64,000 nucleotides of DNA from CALMKX01 sp036274895 (GTDB taxonomy: Bacteria; Acidobacteriota; Thermoanaerobaculia; Multivoradales; SZUA-115), in assembly GCA_036274895.1 (NCBI GenBank), contig DASUEU010000069.1, positions 186,001 to 250,000 on the forward strand, read 5' to 3'. The notes beneath the pieces were generated by a model. The model had not been told where the DNA came from and did no database searches. It saw only the letters and a list, made by a program, of their open reading frames with translations. Both the position numbers and the translations under genes were made by a program. Positions 32,239-42,044 of this stretch are shown here, piece after piece. The first letter of the stretch is position 1, and every line of letters begins with the position of its first letter.

Positions 32239-34523
32239 GCGGCCTCCTCCAGTCGTCTCCAGACTTCTAGGAAGCGATGGTAGACACGGGCAGGGACATC
32301 CCGGCCTGCTGCTTCGAATTCGTGCAAGGCCGCCAGAAGCTCACGGTCGGCGTCGGAGCGCTCGCCCTCCGCCAGGGAGGTAAGGCGGCGCGCCTTCTCC
32401 TGCGCCACAGGGAGGATCGAAGTGCGGGTGAATTCCAATTGCTTCTCCAGGTCGTCGGCTCGTTGCCGCAAGGCCGCCCAGACGGCATAGAGGTCTGCGA
32501 CGGCTTGCCACCAGTCCCGAAATGCTTCCCGGGTCGGCGCCGCGGGGGCGAGCGGCGGGGTGGGGGGCAGTCTGCCGTCATCTCCCAGCCGGTCGGTCAG
32601 CTTCCGGCACTCGTGGTAGACACTGCCGAGAGAGGGATGTTTAGGGCTTGCCAGCACCTTCCGGAGCTCAACGGCATCGATCGGAAGAAGCGGGGCATAC
32701 GAGCGTGCGGCTTGCTGCGAGCCTTCGATCAGGTCGATCAGGAGCTGGGCGCGCCGAGCGTCCCCTGCCAGGTCGCCCGACGCCCCCATCCCCAGCTCCC
32801 CGGCCATTGCCGGCCATCGCCGAGCCTCCTCCCTTCCTCGCCGCAGGAGCCGGTGCAGCAAGCTCCAGCGCGCCGGGCTCGGCAGGACGGTCGCCTCCAG
32901 GCAGGACAGGATCTCGTCCCGCTCTCGGGAAGAGGGCTCCCAGTCGCTATGGCGGCGCGCCTCCTCCACCAGGCTGGCCAGGCGCTTGCCGTCCGGCTCG
33001 GAACCGGTCTCCGTCGTTTTGGGCGGGAGGGTGAGCTTCCGTGCCCTCTCCAGCAGCAGGGCGAGGTCCGGAAGGTCCAGCAGGTCCGGCGCGGAGCGCG
33101 CCAGCCACCCGCCGCACTCGCAGAAGGTCAGCGCGTCGTCGATGCCGGTCCTCCAGGACCGTGACCGTCTTTGCCCCTCGAGCCATTCCTGGTACTTCTG
33201 GCGATGGATGGGAGGCTCCGCACGGCTTGTCTCGATCCGCTGCCGCAGGCTCGCCAGACGGCCATCGAGGTCCGCTGGCCGCCAGCCGGTCTGAGGGAAG
33301 GGCTCGATCTCCTGCAGGAGCGCCTCGATCTCCCGTCCTTCGTCGCAGTCCGGCCGGATCTCGGCGGCGAGGCGTTGCAGGGCGATGCGATGGCCGATGA
33401 GCTCGCGGGCGCGGACGAGCGCCCCTGTCGCTGTCGCGCCGGCCCACGCGGTGATCGCTTCCAGGTCGGGATGGCCAGCGTTGGCGGTGAGCCAGAGCCG
33501 CTCGTCGGGTCCGGCGGCGGTTTCGAGCAGGGGCAGGAGACGCGGGAACAGGTGCCGGACCAGGCCGGCGAGGCTCGCCTCGCGCGCCAGGGAGGAGACG
33601 TCGGTCCAGGCCTCCGGCCCGACCGCAAGGCGGCAGGCCCGCAGGACCAGGAGACGGTTCAGGCCCCGAATGTTCTCGATCCTGATCTGGTCGGCAGGCA
33701 CCCCGGCCGCAGCCGCCTCGTGGAAAACCGCATCGAGCAGCGCTTGAGTACGCGCCGGCCACGCCTGGCCGGTAGCTCCACCGCTGCCGGTCTCGCGCCG
33801 AGCCACGAACCACTCGTGGGAATCGGGGGCGGGCCTTCCCCGCTCATCGAGCTCGTAGACGGTGGTGCAGTCGAGCAGCCGGCGCCGGCCGCTCGCAATC
33901 CCCAAGACCACGACGAGCCCCGCGAAGCTCTCGGGGATCGGGACGAGCCCTCCGGACCGGTCGAGCTCCACCTGGCGGATGCGCCGGAACCGGTCATGTC
34001 CCTCCTGCACCAGGGCCACGCCTTCCAGCCGCTCCAGGCGATCCAACCGTTCCAAGGGTGTGCCGGGCTGGGGCCTGAGACGCACCCCCGACCTTCTGCC
34101 GCCCATATAGCGGAACCTGAAAGGGATCCACGGCTCGCCGGGTGGCCGGGAGATGCGCACCGTGGCGCCGGCGGCGCCGGCGGCATCAAATGGGGTCAGC
34201 TCCAGGGCGTCACAGGGTGGCAGGTCCGCCCAGCGCAGCTCCGTGCGGTCCTTGGACAGCCACGAGACCGGCTCGTCGGAGAACAGGGGAAAGCCTTGCT
34301 CCACGCATAGTTCCAGACGGAGCCGGCAGAAGGCACCCCAGGTCCAGTGGACGCCGGCCGGCCCCGCCGCTGTCGCCAGGAGGCGGTGGCCGGCCTCACC
34401 GGCAGCCAGCACAAGCGGCTCGACGACCAGATGGTCGAGGCCGAGATGCTCCATCTCCCGGCTCAGGAGGTGCGGGCGCCACTCCAGGATCTCTCCCGCG
34501 ACGCTCTGATCGATCCAGGTCAA
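32235..34523 (-). CDS. Large protein of unknown function
   Basis: The start is set at TTG 34523, 17 bases after the previous stop, with GGAGG at good spacing; no in-frame ATG lies between the two. The 762-residue product has a beta-rich N-terminal third (about 1-270), including a segment RFRYMGGRRSGVRLRP. A helical remainder follows, with one CxC pair (TFCECGGW) in the middle and Trp-containing helices near the end. I recognise no domain. Conservation of order with the flanking GTPase and GAP1-like genes suggests a structural or sensor subunit. Confidence 0.55.
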   Translation of the reverse strand: MTWIDQSVAGEILEWRPHLLSREMEHLGLDHLVVEPLVLAAGEAGHRLLATAAGPAGVHWTWGAFCRLRLELCVEQGFPLFSDEPVSWLSKDRTELRWADLPPCDALELTPFDAAGAAGATVRISRPPGEPWIPFRFRYMGGRRSGVRLRPQPGTPLERLDRLERLEGVALVQEGHDRFRRIRQVELDRSGGLVPIPESFAGLVVVLGIASGRRRLLDCTTVYELDERGRPAPDSHEWFVARRETGSGGATGQAWPARTQALLDAVFHEAAAAGVPADQIRIENIRGLNRLLVLRACRLAVGPEAWTDVSSLAREASLAGLVRHLFPRLLPLLETAAGPDERLWLTANAGHPDLEAITAWAGATATGALVRARELIGHRIALQRLAAEIRPDCDEGREIEALLQEIEPFPQTGWRPADLDGRLASLRQRIETSRAEPPIHRQKYQEWLEGQRRSRSWRTGIDDALTFCECGGWLARSAPDLLDLPDLALLLERARKLTLPPKTTETGSEPDGKRLASLVEEARRHSDWEPSSRERDEILSCLEATVLPSPARWSLLHRLLRRGREEARRWPAMAGELGMGASGDLAGDARRAQLLIDLIEGSQQAARSYAPLLPIDAVELRKVLASPKHPSLGSVYHECRKLTDRLGDDGRLPPTPPLAPAAPTREAFRDWWQAVADLYAVWAALRQRADDLEKQLEFTRTSILPVAQEKARRLTSLAEGERSDADRELLAALHEFEAAGRDVPARVYHRFLEVWRRLEEAA

Positions 34524-34540
34524 ACTCGCATCCTCCGCCC

Positions 34541-37500
34541 CTAGACCGTCGGCTCCTCGCGGCGCATCACCAGGTCGATGACCTGCTCGACACAATCGAA
34601 GAGCTGGATCTTTTCGATCAGCTCGTAGAACCAGGGGGCGACCAGGATCTCGTGGCCGGCTACCTGGACCGGCGTGCTGGTGTGCGGCGAGAACCGCAGA
34701 ATGGGGGACCTGCGGAGCAGGCGGCGGGGGGGAGGAACGTCTCCCCGTCGCTTCAGGAGGATCTCTACCTGGCTCCGTTCCAGCCGCTGCTCGCGCAGAA
34801 TCGGCGCAATTACCGCCCCGGCGACCTTGAGGGCGGCGACAAGAGCGTTGTTGGGATCTCTCTGCAGGAGCTTCTCGTAGGGAGCGAGATAGGCAAGGGC
34901 CAGTTTCACCCGCCGGGAGACCAGCGTGCCGAGGTTGCTATCGCCATTGGCCGCGGCGTAAGCATCGAGAGCCTCCTGCAGGCTGCCCTGGAGCGCATGA
35001 GGGAGGTGCTTGAATGCGGCCCAGAGGGGAGTCCGAGTGAATTCGTCCCGCCAGAGCTTGTGCTTCTGGGAATAGGCGACCTCCTGGAAATTCCAGCTCG
35101 CGACCTGGAAGAGGGCCTTTCTGTCGTCGGGAATCCTCTTGCTCTGCAGGTGCCGCTGGAGATCCTGGCGGTAACGGATGAGGCGCGATAGTTGCTCGAC
35201 GCTGGGCTGGAGGTCTGCCCAGGGCGCGCACTCGAGGAGGAAAAGCATCTGCCAGCCATGGGCCGCGTCGGCCCAGAGGTCGGTCCAGGGGATCCCCTCA
35301 TCCCGCGCCATGGCACTGAGCGCGGCGACGAGCTCCCCGGTCTCCTTCGGCGGGCGCTGCGGAACCTGGTGCTGCATCAGGCGCGTGCACAGCCTTACCG
35401 CTTCGGCACCAGGCGGGACGTTCGGCGGCAGATTCCGGCAGAAGCCCCACAGCAGCGCAGCGGTTCGGGCGAGGAGCTCCTCGGAGATCTTCTTCTGTTG
35501 CGCGCGCGTTTCGTGGAAAGCGCGGATCATGATCTCCAGCCTGTCGCCGTCCAGCTCGATCTCGCGCGGCGGCTCGATGGCGGGCACGGTCCGCGAAGGG
35601 AGCCAGCGGCCCAGGCCGACGAGGTGCTCGTCGGGCCAGTGCCGTGCAATGCGCTTCCAGGGCTCGAGCGTTAACCTGTACGACGGGGCGAAGGTTCTCC
35701 ACCGATGCAGGGCCACGGCGGCCACGGCGGGCTCCAGAGAAGGCGGCACACCTCCTCCCTCGATCTCCTGGGCGAGCCGCTCCAGTGCCCCGGCGGGCAG
35801 CTCCGCGGATGGACCCTGAAACAGAATCGAGAGCAGCGGGCTTGGCGTCGCGAAAGGGCCGGCCGCGCGCAGCCAAGGGATGAGCCTCTCCCGGTGGGCG
35901 GCCAAACCCAGCTCCTGCTGCTGCCAGAGGCGGGACAGCCCGCTCTGGCAGCGCTCCAGGTCGCGCGGCTCGAGCTGCCGCAGCCGCACGAGCCCGTCCG
36001 CTCCGGGGGTCTCCTCCGACAGGAGATAGACGAAGACCGTCGCCAGCGGGTCTCGGCTGAGCGCGTCCAGACTCTCCAGCGCGGGGACGGCTTCCGGAAC
36101 CCCCGAGGTGCCCAGGAGGACGGCAAGACCGGCGGCCCGGCGGGTTGCCCAGCGGAAGTAGGGCTCGGGGTTCTCGGCGCGGGTAAGGATCTCCTGGTGA
36201 TAGGGCAGGGAGGCGAGCCCTATGTCGAGGCTCTTCTCGAGGGCGCTCTCCAGCCAGGTCTGGATATCCGGCGGCAGGTTCGATAGCGCTGCGGGATCTC
36301 CGTCCGCGAGGCTCTGTAAGACCCCAGGAAGGTCGCGCAACGCCAGGCCTTGGAGGAAGTGGGCACGGGCGGCGGTTCGCGGACACGGGGAGAGACGGGC
36401 AGCCATCGCGGGCTCCTCCAGGAGGGAGGTCCAGAGGATCCTGTCCCCCTTGTTCCGCAAGTCGGGGTCTGCCATGGCCTGGAGCCCCACCGTCAGGACC
36501 CGCTGCTTGGCGTCGGGAAAGAAGTACTTCGCGGTGGAAAGGGCGAGCCCCTCCGGCGCGGCGGCCTGGCCGTCCCGGAGCCAGGCCCCGAGTAGCTGCA
36601 GGCGGGCGTGATCGAGACAACGCAAACCGGCCCGCCGGAGCTTCTCCCGACACCAGGTCGATCCCAAGTCTTCGAGCGGCGGGCCCGCCGGAGCTGGGCC
36701 GCTGACTTCATAGTCGAACCCCTCCAGAAAGCCCAGATGGGGGGCCGGAGGCGCCAGCGACGGCCGTCCGTCGGCCGTCCAGGAAAACGCCTCCCGCAGG
36801 TACATCAACCCAGGGATCAGGTGCGCCCGGTTGAAAGGGACGAGGTTCGGCTCGCCCCGTCCCCGTCCCGGTAGCTCCTCGATCATCCTCTCGGGAGGAG
36901 TCCAACGCCTCTCCCGAGGATCGAAGACCCCAACGGTGGGGGAGAACTGGGTCGAGGTCGAGAGGCTCAACCGTTGGGTCTGTTCAGGGTGCACCTCCCA
37001 GCCCGCGGACAACAGCGGCCGCAAGGGTCCGGGCAGCAGGTACCAGAGCGCCGCAGCCCAGAGGAAGAACGTCTCCTCCTCCAGCGCCGTGATGCCCACG
37101 GGTACGCCCGACATGACGAACACCAGGGCCTGCTCGAGGAAGCGCCCGACCCTGTCGTCCACCTCCGGCGGGCCGGCCGGAGGTGACGACAGGGCGCGGA
37201 CAGGAGCTCTCGTCTCGGCCGGCGTGACACCTCGCAGCGGCTCCAGGCTCAGGGCTCGGAAGCATGCCAGGGGATCCGGCGGCGCTGCGGGGACGCAGAG
37301 ATAGCGGCCCAGCCAGTAGCGGCGTCCGGCGCCGTCCTCGCCGCTCTCCGGGCGGCGGCGGAGACGGTAGGCGAGGGTCAGGACCCGGTCCCCGGCCCGG
37401 ACGCCGCGCAGGACCGTGCCATGTGGCGAGCGCGCCAGCATCTCCGACCCGATGCCGGCGATCCAGGGACGGCAGAGTTTCTCGACGGCCGGCGGGAAGC

Positions 37501-37687
37501 TCCGAGAGCGGATCAGCGGATAGGCTTCGACCCCGGGCAGGATCGGGCCGTTCGGCGAGACGCAGAGCTTGCCGTACTCGAGGCGCTCGAAGGAGAAGAG
37601 CGCTACTGTGGCAGGCCACGGCACTGCGGCGGGAGCGGGACCCTCCGTGCCGACTCCCAGGCCATCGATCTCGGGCGCCGCGGCCAT
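34541..37687 (-). CDS. GTPase-associated protein 1-like scaffold
   Basis: ATG 37687 follows TAGGAG. At 1048 residues this is the largest protein of the operon. The N-terminal ~250 residues have the GAP1 layout. A strand/turn segment starts FSFERLEYGKL (31-41). A later region, FFLWAAALWYLLPGPLRPLL (207-226) followed by RLSLSTSTQF, parallels FWIAAVLKLFPPR...AVSTYQDD in the GAP1-like product at 4258. The remaining ~800 residues are helical. I take the two proteins as distant relatives with the same role in separate systems: partners of the GTPases, probably the sensing scaffold. Confidence 0.6.
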   Translation of the reverse strand: MAAAPEIDGLGVGTEGPAPAAVPWPATVALFSFERLEYGKLCVSPNGPILPGVEAYPLIRSRSFPPAVEKLCRPWIAGIGSEMLARSPHGTVLRGVRAGDRVLTLAYRLRRRPESGEDGAGRRYWLGRYLCVPAAPPDPLACFRALSLEPLRGVTPAETRAPVRALSSPPAGPPEVDDRVGRFLEQALVFVMSGVPVGITALEEETFFLWAAALWYLLPGPLRPLLSAGWEVHPEQTQRLSLSTSTQFSPTVGVFDPRERRWTPPERMIEELPGRGRGEPNLVPFNRAHLIPGLMYLREAFSWTADGRPSLAPPAPHLGFLEGFDYEVSGPAPAGPPLEDLGSTWCREKLRRAGLRCLDHARLQLLGAWLRDGQAAAPEGLALSTAKYFFPDAKQRVLTVGLQAMADPDLRNKGDRILWTSLLEEPAMAARLSPCPRTAARAHFLQGLALRDLPGVLQSLADGDPAALSNLPPDIQTWLESALEKSLDIGLASLPYHQEILTRAENPEPYFRWATRRAAGLAVLLGTSGVPEAVPALESLDALSRDPLATVFVYLLSEETPGADGLVRLRQLEPRDLERCQSGLSRLWQQQELGLAAHRERLIPWLRAAGPFATPSPLLSILFQGPSAELPAGALERLAQEIEGGGVPPSLEPAVAAVALHRWRTFAPSYRLTLEPWKRIARHWPDEHLVGLGRWLPSRTVPAIEPPREIELDGDRLEIMIRAFHETRAQQKKISEELLARTAALLWGFCRNLPPNVPPGAEAVRLCTRLMQHQVPQRPPKETGELVAALSAMARDEGIPWTDLWADAAHGWQMLFLLECAPWADLQPSVEQLSRLIRYRQDLQRHLQSKRIPDDRKALFQVASWNFQEVAYSQKHKLWRDEFTRTPLWAAFKHLPHALQGSLQEALDAYAAANGDSNLGTLVSRRVKLALAYLAPYEKLLQRDPNNALVAALKVAGAVIAPILREQRLERSQVEILLKRRGDVPPPRRLLRRSPILRFSPHTSTPVQVAGHEILVAPWFYELIEKIQLFDCVEQVIDLVMRREEPTV

Positions 37688-37693
37688 CTGCTC

Positions 37694-39355
37694 CTAGCTC
37701 CTCCGCCCGAGCCCGCTGTCCTCGCCGCGATCACTCCAGACCTGCTGGCCGCGGGCGAGCACAACCTCGATAGCTGCCGGGTTCCCGGCCCGTGCCTGGG
37801 CCAGGGTCGAGTAATAGGCCCGCAGCTCGCTGGCCATGAGGATCTTGAAGGCGACGGTGAGCAGGGGTATGACGAGCGCCATGATGAAGGCCACCCGGTA
37901 GATGGCTTGGAAGATGCCCGCTTTCTGCTTCATCCGCGCCTGCGCCTCTGCGAGCGCCGGAGAGCTCGGCCCTTTGAAATCGCTGACGCCGAAGAGCTTT
38001 GCTGCGCGCTCCCGTTTGTCTTGGGTGGTCGCCGGCCACAGCGGCGGCCGGGCGTTGCGCAGGTCGTCCAAGACGATGAGCCGCTCGGAGAAGTCCGCCG
38101 GCCGCGGTTGGAGAGAGCAACTCGTCACCGGATCGACCTCCCCGGGGCGGGCGTTCTGGACGAACCGCATCCAATCCTGGATGCCCTCGAGCAGCGTCTG
38201 GTTGCGCCGGGTCTCTTCTTGGTTCTCCGCGCGTTCGGCTGCCACCAGTGAGTCGAGCTTTCCGGTCTGGACCGTCAGAATTTCCTGAATCGTCTTGAGC
38301 CTTGCATTGGTGGCTCTGAGGTTGTCTTCTACACCTGTCAGGTTGGCCTGAGCGGTCGCCTTGCGCCGACGTGCGGCTTCGAGGTTCCGGGCAGCTCCGC
38401 TCACTTCGGCCTCGCTGGCCGTGTCCGAGCTTCTGCGCTGCCTCTGGGCAGCAGCGAGAGCATCGCGCCAGTAGCTCTCCCTTTCCGTCGCGAGGGAGAG
38501 TTCTCTCTGCGCATCCGTCTTTTTGCTCTCGAGCTCGAGAACCTCCTGATATGCGTCGGAATGTTGCTTCTCGGTGCCCTGAAGCGCTTCGAACTCACGC
38601 GAGCCTGAGATCTCGTTCCGGATCTCCTCCTCACTTTTCCCCTGGGCCTTGGTCTGGCGGTCCTCGAAGTTGCCGACTTGCCGAACTGCCTCGGCAAGGA
38701 CGTTCTCCTCGTAAAGGCGGTTTTCGATGGCGCCGCCGAAGACGAGCAGCTCGATGGGTTGGGCGGTGGCCGCCGCCGAGCCGAGGATGACCACCAGGCG
38801 GATGGCATAGGCGATGGAGATCCTCCAGCGCTCCTCCGAGGCGTCGGCGGTGACGAAGCTCTTCTCGAACAAGAAGACCGCAGCGGCGAATATGCCCCCG
38901 AGCAGCATCGCTAGGATCGTGCGTGGGCCGACTGTCCACTGGGCGGAGTGGACGAGCACGTTGAACAGCATCGACCAGGCCAGCAGCTCGAAGGTCAGGA
39001 CGACCGCCAGGAGCAGGGCCGCTGAGCCCATCTCCCGGGCGGCCCGGCGATTCAGGAGATGATCTCCCCAGACGTCGAGGCCCATCCAGCGGGCGAGCCG
39101 CAGCAGCGCGCCCCGCTCTACCTCCTGCTGGCTCTGGAACACCAACCGGATGCGATGGGGAGCCTGGGAGGCGGCCTGCGGCTCGGGCTGGAGGTCCGGC
39201 GCCACCGGAGATTCCCGGCCGTCAGGCCCCAGCCCCTCCTGAGGCTCCTCCGATGGCGTCCAGCGCCAATCCTCCATTTCGGGGGGAGGCAGCAAAGGGG
39301 GGCCGACGGGCCCGGTGGCCGGGAGGGGAGGGGAGGGCGTCATCGGTGTGGTCAT
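37694..39355 (-). CDS. DUF4407-like membrane coiled-coil protein
   Basis: The start is ATG 39355 (reading MTTPMTPS) with GAGG upstream; the product has 553 residues. A Pro-rich cytoplasmic N-terminus (1-75) precedes TM1 (about 111-131), TM2 (144-163) and TM3 (183-206, ending near QPIELLVFGG). A long charged coiled coil then extends to about 400, and a last TM lies near 490-512. This matches the DUF4407 layout of two helices, a third ending in a P-E-L/I motif, a coil and a final helix. It probably acts as the membrane platform or sensor for the neighbouring GTPase. Confidence 0.68.
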   Translation of the reverse strand: MTTPMTPSPPLPATGPVGPPLLPPPEMEDWRWTPSEEPQEGLGPDGRESPVAPDLQPEPQAASQAPHRIRLVFQSQQEVERGALLRLARWMGLDVWGDHLLNRRAAREMGSAALLLAVVLTFELLAWSMLFNVLVHSAQWTVGPRTILAMLLGGIFAAAVFLFEKSFVTADASEERWRISIAYAIRLVVILGSAAATAQPIELLVFGGAIENRLYEENVLAEAVRQVGNFEDRQTKAQGKSEEEIRNEISGSREFEALQGTEKQHSDAYQEVLELESKKTDAQRELSLATERESYWRDALAAAQRQRRSSDTASEAEVSGAARNLEAARRRKATAQANLTGVEDNLRATNARLKTIQEILTVQTGKLDSLVAAERAENQEETRRNQTLLEGIQDWMRFVQNARPGEVDPVTSCSLQPRPADFSERLIVLDDLRNARPPLWPATTQDKRERAAKLFGVSDFKGPSSPALAEAQARMKQKAGIFQAIYRVAFIMALVIPLLTVAFKILMASELRAYYSTLAQARAGNPAAIEVVLARGQQVWSDRGEDSGLGRRS

Positions 39356-39371
39356 CGCAAGCCTCGTGCGC

Positions 39372-40649
39372 TCAGGTCTCGGCCTGGAAGAAGTGATGGG
39401 GGACGTCGAACACCCGGTTGCGCAGACGGCTCTGGAGCGTCCGCGGATCCACCCTCTGGACCGGCTGGCGAGCAATGCCGGTCACCATGAAGAGCAGGGC
39501 CTCGCGCACGCCGAACGGCCGCCAGTTGAGGAACCGCCGGGAACGGCTCTGGCTGCTGAGCCCCACCGGGTTGTCCGCTTCCATGAAGGGGCGGCCGGTA
39601 AACGGGTTGAACCCCCAGGCGCTGGTCAGGCCCACGGCGAGCTCAGCGTCGGGCTCCAGCGCGTTGGCGATGCGCAGCAGGTTGCTCTCGTCGAGCAGCT
39701 CGCAAGCCAGCTGCACCGGTCCGAGGCGGGAGGCGAGCTGGGCGGGCGTGGGTGGCTCGAAATCCCGTGGCGCGTCCTCGGGCCAGTCCACTGCCGCGTC
39801 AACGAGCTGGTCGACCTTGGTGAACAGCAACAGGAAGCGGCGGGTCGGGATACGTGTCTCTTGCTTTGGCGCGGGGAGTGCCCGAGCCAGGCGCAGGGCC
39901 TTTAGCATCCGGTAGCCCAGTGGCTCCACGAGGTCCGGCTGGTAGCGCCTGCCCAGGTTCGCCAGGATGTTGCGCATATAGCGGGAGACCAGGTCGGGTT
40001 TGGGATCGGTGGCATCGACGCACAGCACGAGGGTGCTGGCCAGGCGGCCATCGTCGATGAGCTGCCGCTCCCAGACTGCGAGGTACTGTTGGAAGCGCTC
40101 CTCGTCCTGCTCGGCGGGAAACAGGGCGCCACCCGGCCCGTCGTGGAACGCGAGATGGGCGACGTGCTGCCGTGCCGGTCGCCAGAAGGTTTTCGCCTCG
40201 GTGGCGGTGATGGAGGCCCCGTAGCGGGCGGTCCTGTCCGTGGGCGCGATCTCGTAGTCCTCCTCCAGGACCGTCCGGCTGGAGATCTCGGCCAGATCCC
40301 GGGTCCCCTGGCCGCCGATGAACTCAAGACGAAAAGGATCGTCCGGATCGAACGGACTCGAGCATGCCTGGTCGAAGGAGTGGATCAGCGTGGTCTTGCC
40401 CGCCTGGGAAGGTCCCATGAGCACGCAGCGGGTAGTTTTGGGGGCGAGCGGACCCGAGGTGCGGGCGGTCTCGGCCTCAGAGTCGACCTGCTCGTCCCGC
40501 TCGGTGGTGACCTCCTCACCGCTCTCCTGTGCCGTGTCCTCCGGGCTGCCCGGCCGGGGCCGGGCAGGCTGGTGGTCGGGAATACCAGGCCTGCCGTCAG
40601 GCCAGCTCCAGGAGTCCTCGTCGGGAGGGGGCTGAGATTCCGAGCTCAT
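39372..40649 (-). CDS. GTPase with acidic N-terminal extension
   Basis: The start is ATG 40649 with GGAGAAG upstream, giving 425 residues. The first ~70 residues are acidic and Pro/Ser-rich, probably disordered. The G domain has P-loop GPSQAGKT (79-86), HDGPGG as the switch-2 DxxG, and TKVD as the guanine motif. The tail (about 340-425) is basic and may contact the membrane protein next door. It is the first gene of the 14-gene operon, upstream of the DUF4407-like gene. It resembles the other GTPases of the island in motif order but lacks their zinc ribbons. Confidence 0.75.
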   Translation of the reverse strand: MSSESQPPPDEDSWSWPDGRPGIPDHQPARPRPGSPEDTAQESGEEVTTERDEQVDSEAETARTSGPLAPKTTRCVLMGPSQAGKTTLIHSFDQACSSPFDPDDPFRLEFIGGQGTRDLAEISSRTVLEEDYEIAPTDRTARYGASITATEAKTFWRPARQHVAHLAFHDGPGGALFPAEQDEERFQQYLAVWERQLIDDGRLASTLVLCVDATDPKPDLVSRYMRNILANLGRRYQPDLVEPLGYRMLKALRLARALPAPKQETRIPTRRFLLLFTKVDQLVDAAVDWPEDAPRDFEPPTPAQLASRLGPVQLACELLDESNLLRIANALEPDAELAVGLTSAWGFNPFTGRPFMEADNPVGLSSQSRSRRFLNWRPFGVREALLFMVTGIARQPVQRVDPRTLQSRLRNRVFDVPHHFFQAET

Positions 40650-40840
40650 AGAAGATCTTCTCCATCGGGCGCAAGGAATGACCGCGAGGGGGCCACAGCC
40701 CCGTGTATCAATAGAGAAACCATCAGCGCCGGAATGTTGAGCGGATCTCGGAAACGCGGCAGGCCCGTGCCCACCCCACCCTCCACCGACACACCCTTGC
40801 TCTGCTTGCCTCTCATCGACTCTCAGCTCTCTCGCCCTCG

Positions 40841-40870
40841 ACACTAAACTCCGAGATGCGACTGTCTCAA
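40841..40870 (-). promoter_or_regulatory. Weak promoter candidate for the 14-gene operon
   Basis: On the minus strand TTGAGA (40870-40865), an 18-base spacer and TAGTGT (40846-40841) could serve as -35 and -10. They lie in the 264-base gap between the genes ending at 40914 and starting at 40649. The -10 match is poor, and read-through from the CHAT gene cluster is an alternative. Confidence 0.25.
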
Positions 40871-40913
40871 CTATGTTGGTACAGAGGGATCGGGCTCGAC
40901 TCCTCGCACACAC

Positions 40914-41234
40914 TCATCTCATCCGCCGCAGGTGCAGCACGAAGTGGAGGATGCCACCGCCGGCGACGCTGTATAGCAGTGCAAACGGTAGTAGTGCGAT
41001 CCCAGCAATGATCCGGAGCAGCCAAGGGCTTGAAGGGCGTCCGATTCGTTGCAGGAAGCGCGTCGCAGGCCCATAGATGCCACGCCAGAATGGAGGGAGC
41101 GCCCAAGAGAGCGACCACCACTGATATCCGTTGAGCAGAGAGACGGGAGTGCTCTGACCTTGATTCAGCGAAGGCAGCATCGCCCCTGCCACAAAGACCG
41201 CCAGCGACAGATAGAGCTTGAGCTTGGCGTCCAT
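40914..41234 (-). CDS. Small membrane protein
   Basis: ATG 41234 follows TAGGAC, 11 bases after the previous stop. The 106-residue product has an N-terminal hydrophobic helix (about 7-24) and a Trp-rich loop. A second long hydrophobic segment (about 72-98) follows, then a His/Arg tail. No family is recognised. It ends the three-gene unit that starts with the CHAT gene at 43193. Confidence 0.6.
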   Translation of the reverse strand: MDAKLKLYLSLAVFVAGAMLPSLNQGQSTPVSLLNGYQWWSLSWALPPFWRGIYGPATRFLQRIGRPSSPWLLRIIAGIALLPFALLYSVAGGGILHFVLHLRRMR

Positions 41235-41245
41235 GTCAGGCTGTC

Positions 41246-42031
41246 CTACGAGCCGAGCTTGAGCTGCTCGACGTTCTTGCGGATTGCCTGGATGGCTTGG
41301 TCGGTCAGCTCGGTGGGCAAGTCGCCGCCGCCCAGGCCGGTGAGGATGACGGGCACGCGCAGGGTCACCTCCATCGACACCCCGGCCTTGGTGATCAGCA
41401 CGAAGGTCTCCGCGTCGTTGACTTGGAGGGTGCCGTCCTTGGCCAGCTTGCCCGCCGTCTCGAGCTTGCGGGCGAGCCCGCTCGGCAGGTCGCTCCGGCT
41501 GGCGGACCAGGCCATGGAGCGCGTGGCGATCGCCACCACGTCCTGGTAGAAGACGGTATCGGTCTGCTCGTTCAAGGCGTTGCCGGTGGTGTGATCGAAA
41601 CAGCAGCGATAGATCACCAGCTGGTGCTGGGTGAAATGGACGTAGGTGACCTCCATGGGGGTGAAGCGCCACAGCCGGTCGCCGCCCTGCTTGCGGCCGA
41701 ACCGGGCGCCTCCGAGGTTGCGCCACCGGGGCGCCGTGAGGCGGACCGACTCCCGGACCAGTTGATCGGAAAGGAGACCGCACTTGGTGAGGGATCGGGG
41801 TCTCAGGTGATCGAAGTCCTCGGCCTGCCATGCGTCGACTTCCGTGTCGCTCGGCTTGCGCGACCAGTGGACCAGGAAGGCGCCCGAGCCCAAGGCAGGT
41901 AGCAGGAAGAGGCCGAACGTGGGCCAGCTTGGCTGGGTCAGCCAGAGCACCAGAACACAGCCACCCAGGACGTAGGCCGCCACATGGGGGAAGGGTACGA
42001 AGTAATGGCGGAGGCGCGCGCGGTGGTCCAT
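41246..42031 (-). CDS. Membrane protein with cytoplasmic beta-rich domain
   Basis: ATG 42031 follows GAGGGAG. The 261-residue product has two membrane helices close together (about 18-33 and 37-55). A cytoplasmic domain of ~200 residues follows, with alternating strands (EVTYVHFTQHQLVIYRCCFD, then TETFVLITKAGVSMEVTL-like segments). The pattern recalls PH-like or DUF-type domains that follow paired membrane helices. It sits between the CHAT gene and a small membrane gene, so it could be the membrane target or anchor of the CHAT protease. That role is inference. Confidence 0.6.
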   Translation of the reverse strand: MDHRARLRHYFVPFPHVAAYVLGGCVLVLWLTQPSWPTFGLFLLPALGSGAFLVHWSRKPSDTEVDAWQAEDFDHLRPRSLTKCGLLSDQLVRESVRLTAPRWRNLGGARFGRKQGGDRLWRFTPMEVTYVHFTQHQLVIYRCCFDHTTGNALNEQTDTVFYQDVVAIATRSMAWSASRSDLPSGLARKLETAGKLAKDGTLQVNDAETFVLITKAGVSMEVTLRVPVILTGLGGGDLPTELTDQAIQAIRKNVEQLKLGS

Positions 42032-42044
42032 GGTCTCGGCTCCC

